From positions 197,730 to 261,729 of the forward strand of contig SZWC01001610.1 of NCBI GenBank assembly GCA_023375785.1: DNA of 64,000 nucleotides. Reading direction: 5' to 3'. Positions 62,297-64,000 of the stretch are shown here, piece after piece; the first letter of the stretch is position 1, and each line of letters starts with the position of its first letter. A program made the position numbers and the translations under genes. Source of the DNA: Penium margaritaceum. Lineage: Eukaryota > Streptophyta > Zygnematophyceae > Desmidiales > Peniaceae. A model generated the notes under the pieces. The model was given only the letters and a program-made list of their open reading frames with translations. It had not been told where the DNA came from and made no database searches.

Positions 62297-64000
62297 AGAC
62301 AAACGCGAGTCCAAGGGATGTACGACCATTCGAAATGCCAAAAGGTCATATGCTCCTGGCTCTCCCATTCAAACAGAGTAAAAGAGAAGAGCGATAAGGC
62401 AAATATTTGAGTTTATTTGTTGGAAGACATTTTTGACATATCCCAGTTCTTCAAATTTAACGATACACCACCCTTGTTGTCGAGGTAAAAATTACCACCA
62501 AAATAATTAAGAAGGGCCAACAATCTTGTTGAAAATGTTATGGCACAACTCCATCATTGAAATCAAAGTTCACCAGCAAATTCTTAAGTATTGGATATGG
62601 CAAACATGAATTCATGTGTGTGGATATAAGAGGGTAAGCCCTTCAAGCGCATGGATATCCTGCTTGTTTGCCTTTATACCCTTCTTAACCTAATGCTGAT
62701 GGTCTAATTGGACGACTTGGAATGAGAAAGTAGGAACATCATTGTTTCATTCTTTGATACAACCTTAAGCTTTTTGGAGCATTGAAACTTACAAGGAAAA
62801 TAAATCGATTAATCCTATCTAGAGCTCATCCTCTTGGACACATTCACACATCACCCCTCTAACTTGGTTGTTGACTTGGTTCGTCGGGAGGATTGGAGAG
62901 CTCAGGTTGCACCGATGGAAAGCCGTGTGTAAAAGTAGTTTGAAGGTATGCATACACTAGTCGACTAGACAAGGTGATGGCTGTTAAAACGACAAGGCTA
63001 AGATTAAGAAATATCTACGTACTCGCATCCGATTTACCATGAGCAGTGTTGGCTTGTGCATTAGACAGATTCATATGTACCTCAAATCGGTTTCCACCCA
63101 TTGACTTGTCAATCGAGCAATTGGTACCATCGAGAAATTTTACCAATAAAGTTCATTGACCACTTTTGGTAGATTGTTATTCGAATCTATCCAAATTTGT
63201 AAGTTATAAAAAGGTGCAAACAAGCAAACGGCCACCTTATTCATCCATCGTTTGAGAATCTAGAAAAGCTACTTAAGTAATAGAGTACCATCCCTGATGA
63301 ATCCTTACTTCTCTCAAGCTATGGTGGAGTGCATCCGAGCACAGATTTTCATGCGTTCTTCTCAAGGGGGAGGACCGTAGCTCTTACAAAGCAATGAATT
63401 ACCGCAGGTATCTACAATTTTAAAGCCTACTAGACCGCATCACTCCCTAAAGTACGGCTACTAAATGCTAAAATCGGATGTAGGGTAGCTTTTCTTTGCA
63501 ATGAGGGTGGATTGTGTTGGAATTTTGTATGGCCACAACAAAGGCTTGGTTGGTTTTGTTGTCGTGCCAAGACTTTTGGTGTGCCAAGAAATGCTTGTAC
63601 AAGTGCTGAGAAATGAATGCGGAAGCTTTGATTTTTAGAATACAAAGTACAGCAATACTATGTATAAGCTTAGCAACAACCTATGAACAACTGAGCAACA
63701 GAAACTTGTCAGAGCCTGGCCCAAACTAGAAACCTCTTGCTAGGCGTCGAGCCTTGTAGCAAGGGTCTTGGCGTGTTGACCGTCTCCCGGGTGGACAGAC
63801 CTTCAATATGTCACGCATCCTCCTCTCCACGCTGGCACACTTCAGCTAGAGTCAATGGGTCGTCAAAGGGAACCACCAGCAAACTCCAACAGCACTATGA
63901 TCTGAGTCTGGTGCAGAGACCAAGTGGCTCGCAGACGTGCATTATAGTTGATGCTGACACAATGGAGTTGGATAGACTTGAATTAGTTACTGGAGCCTCA
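62297..64000. other. No recognised gene
   Basis: AT-rich with short open frames and no domain I recognise. A 12-bp palindrome CTAGTCGACTAG lies near 62967. The last ~370 bp become GC-richer and may be the edge of another repeat, but nothing in the window matches it. Confidence 0.45.

Overview
This window looks like nuclear DNA of a repeat-rich streptophyte (a land plant or a charophycean alga); I cannot name the species. The evidence is a set of plant-type LTR retrotransposons with a tRNA-iMet primer site (TGGTATCAGAGC), a Ty3 chromovirus with a chromodomain, a LINE copy with its target duplication, and a pogo-like DDE transposase remnant. An N at position 1065 suggests a draft assembly. I recognise no host protein gene, rRNA or tRNA. 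Nearly everything readable is a mobile element, and almost all copies carry stops, frameshifts or lost catalytic residues.

Layout, 1-44.8 kb (GC-rich, nested LTR elements). I use working names for three Ty1/copia-type families. Family I has about 636-bp LTRs: I-a at 1-2190 (cut by the window edge), I-b at 16158-23914 (full length, GTTCA target duplication) and I-c at 31087-36207 (truncated), all on the minus strand. Family C has 849-855-bp LTRs: C-a at 8718-15322 (full length, ACACA target duplication) and C-b at 37177-44757 (3' truncated), both on the plus strand. Family N has about 670-bp LTRs, a primer site, polypurine tracts and a zinc-knuckle ORF, but no visible protease, integrase or reverse transcriptase. 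Its members are N1 (2191-15335, minus, split by C-a), N2 (24321-31086, plus) and fragments N3-N5. The nesting order can be read directly: C-a lies inside the LTR of N1, I-a also lies inside an LTR of N1, N1 lies in an older family I LTR, and I-b lies inside the N3 LTR.

Layout, 44.8-64 kb (more AT-rich, older debris). In order: a pogo-like DDE transposase remnant (44828-45760); a 5'-truncated LINE copy with a 17-bp target duplication (46543-46972); unannotated sequence; three back-to-back perfect or near-perfect hairpins (51141-51291); a degenerate Ty3 chromovirus between two 418-bp direct repeats (51992-59320); a 19-bp inverted repeat (61031-61074); and a second LINE 3' end (about 61470-62296).

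The most interesting signal is a roughly 50-nt motif found about 22 times in family N LTRs and in arrays just upstream of the family N 3' LTR. Aligning copies by eye gives an outer helix (GGTC with GACC), a conserved internal loop, an inner helix whose sequence changes between copies while staying paired, a one-base bulge, a CGGT/ACCG helix and a conserved loop ending in YTGT. The compensatory changes argue for selection on a folded RNA or DNA structure. Because family N appears to lack its own enzymes but shares primer site and polypurine tract with families I and C, a packaging, priming or regulatory role in trans-mobilisation is a reasonable but untested idea. No percentage identities were computed; all comparisons were made by eye.
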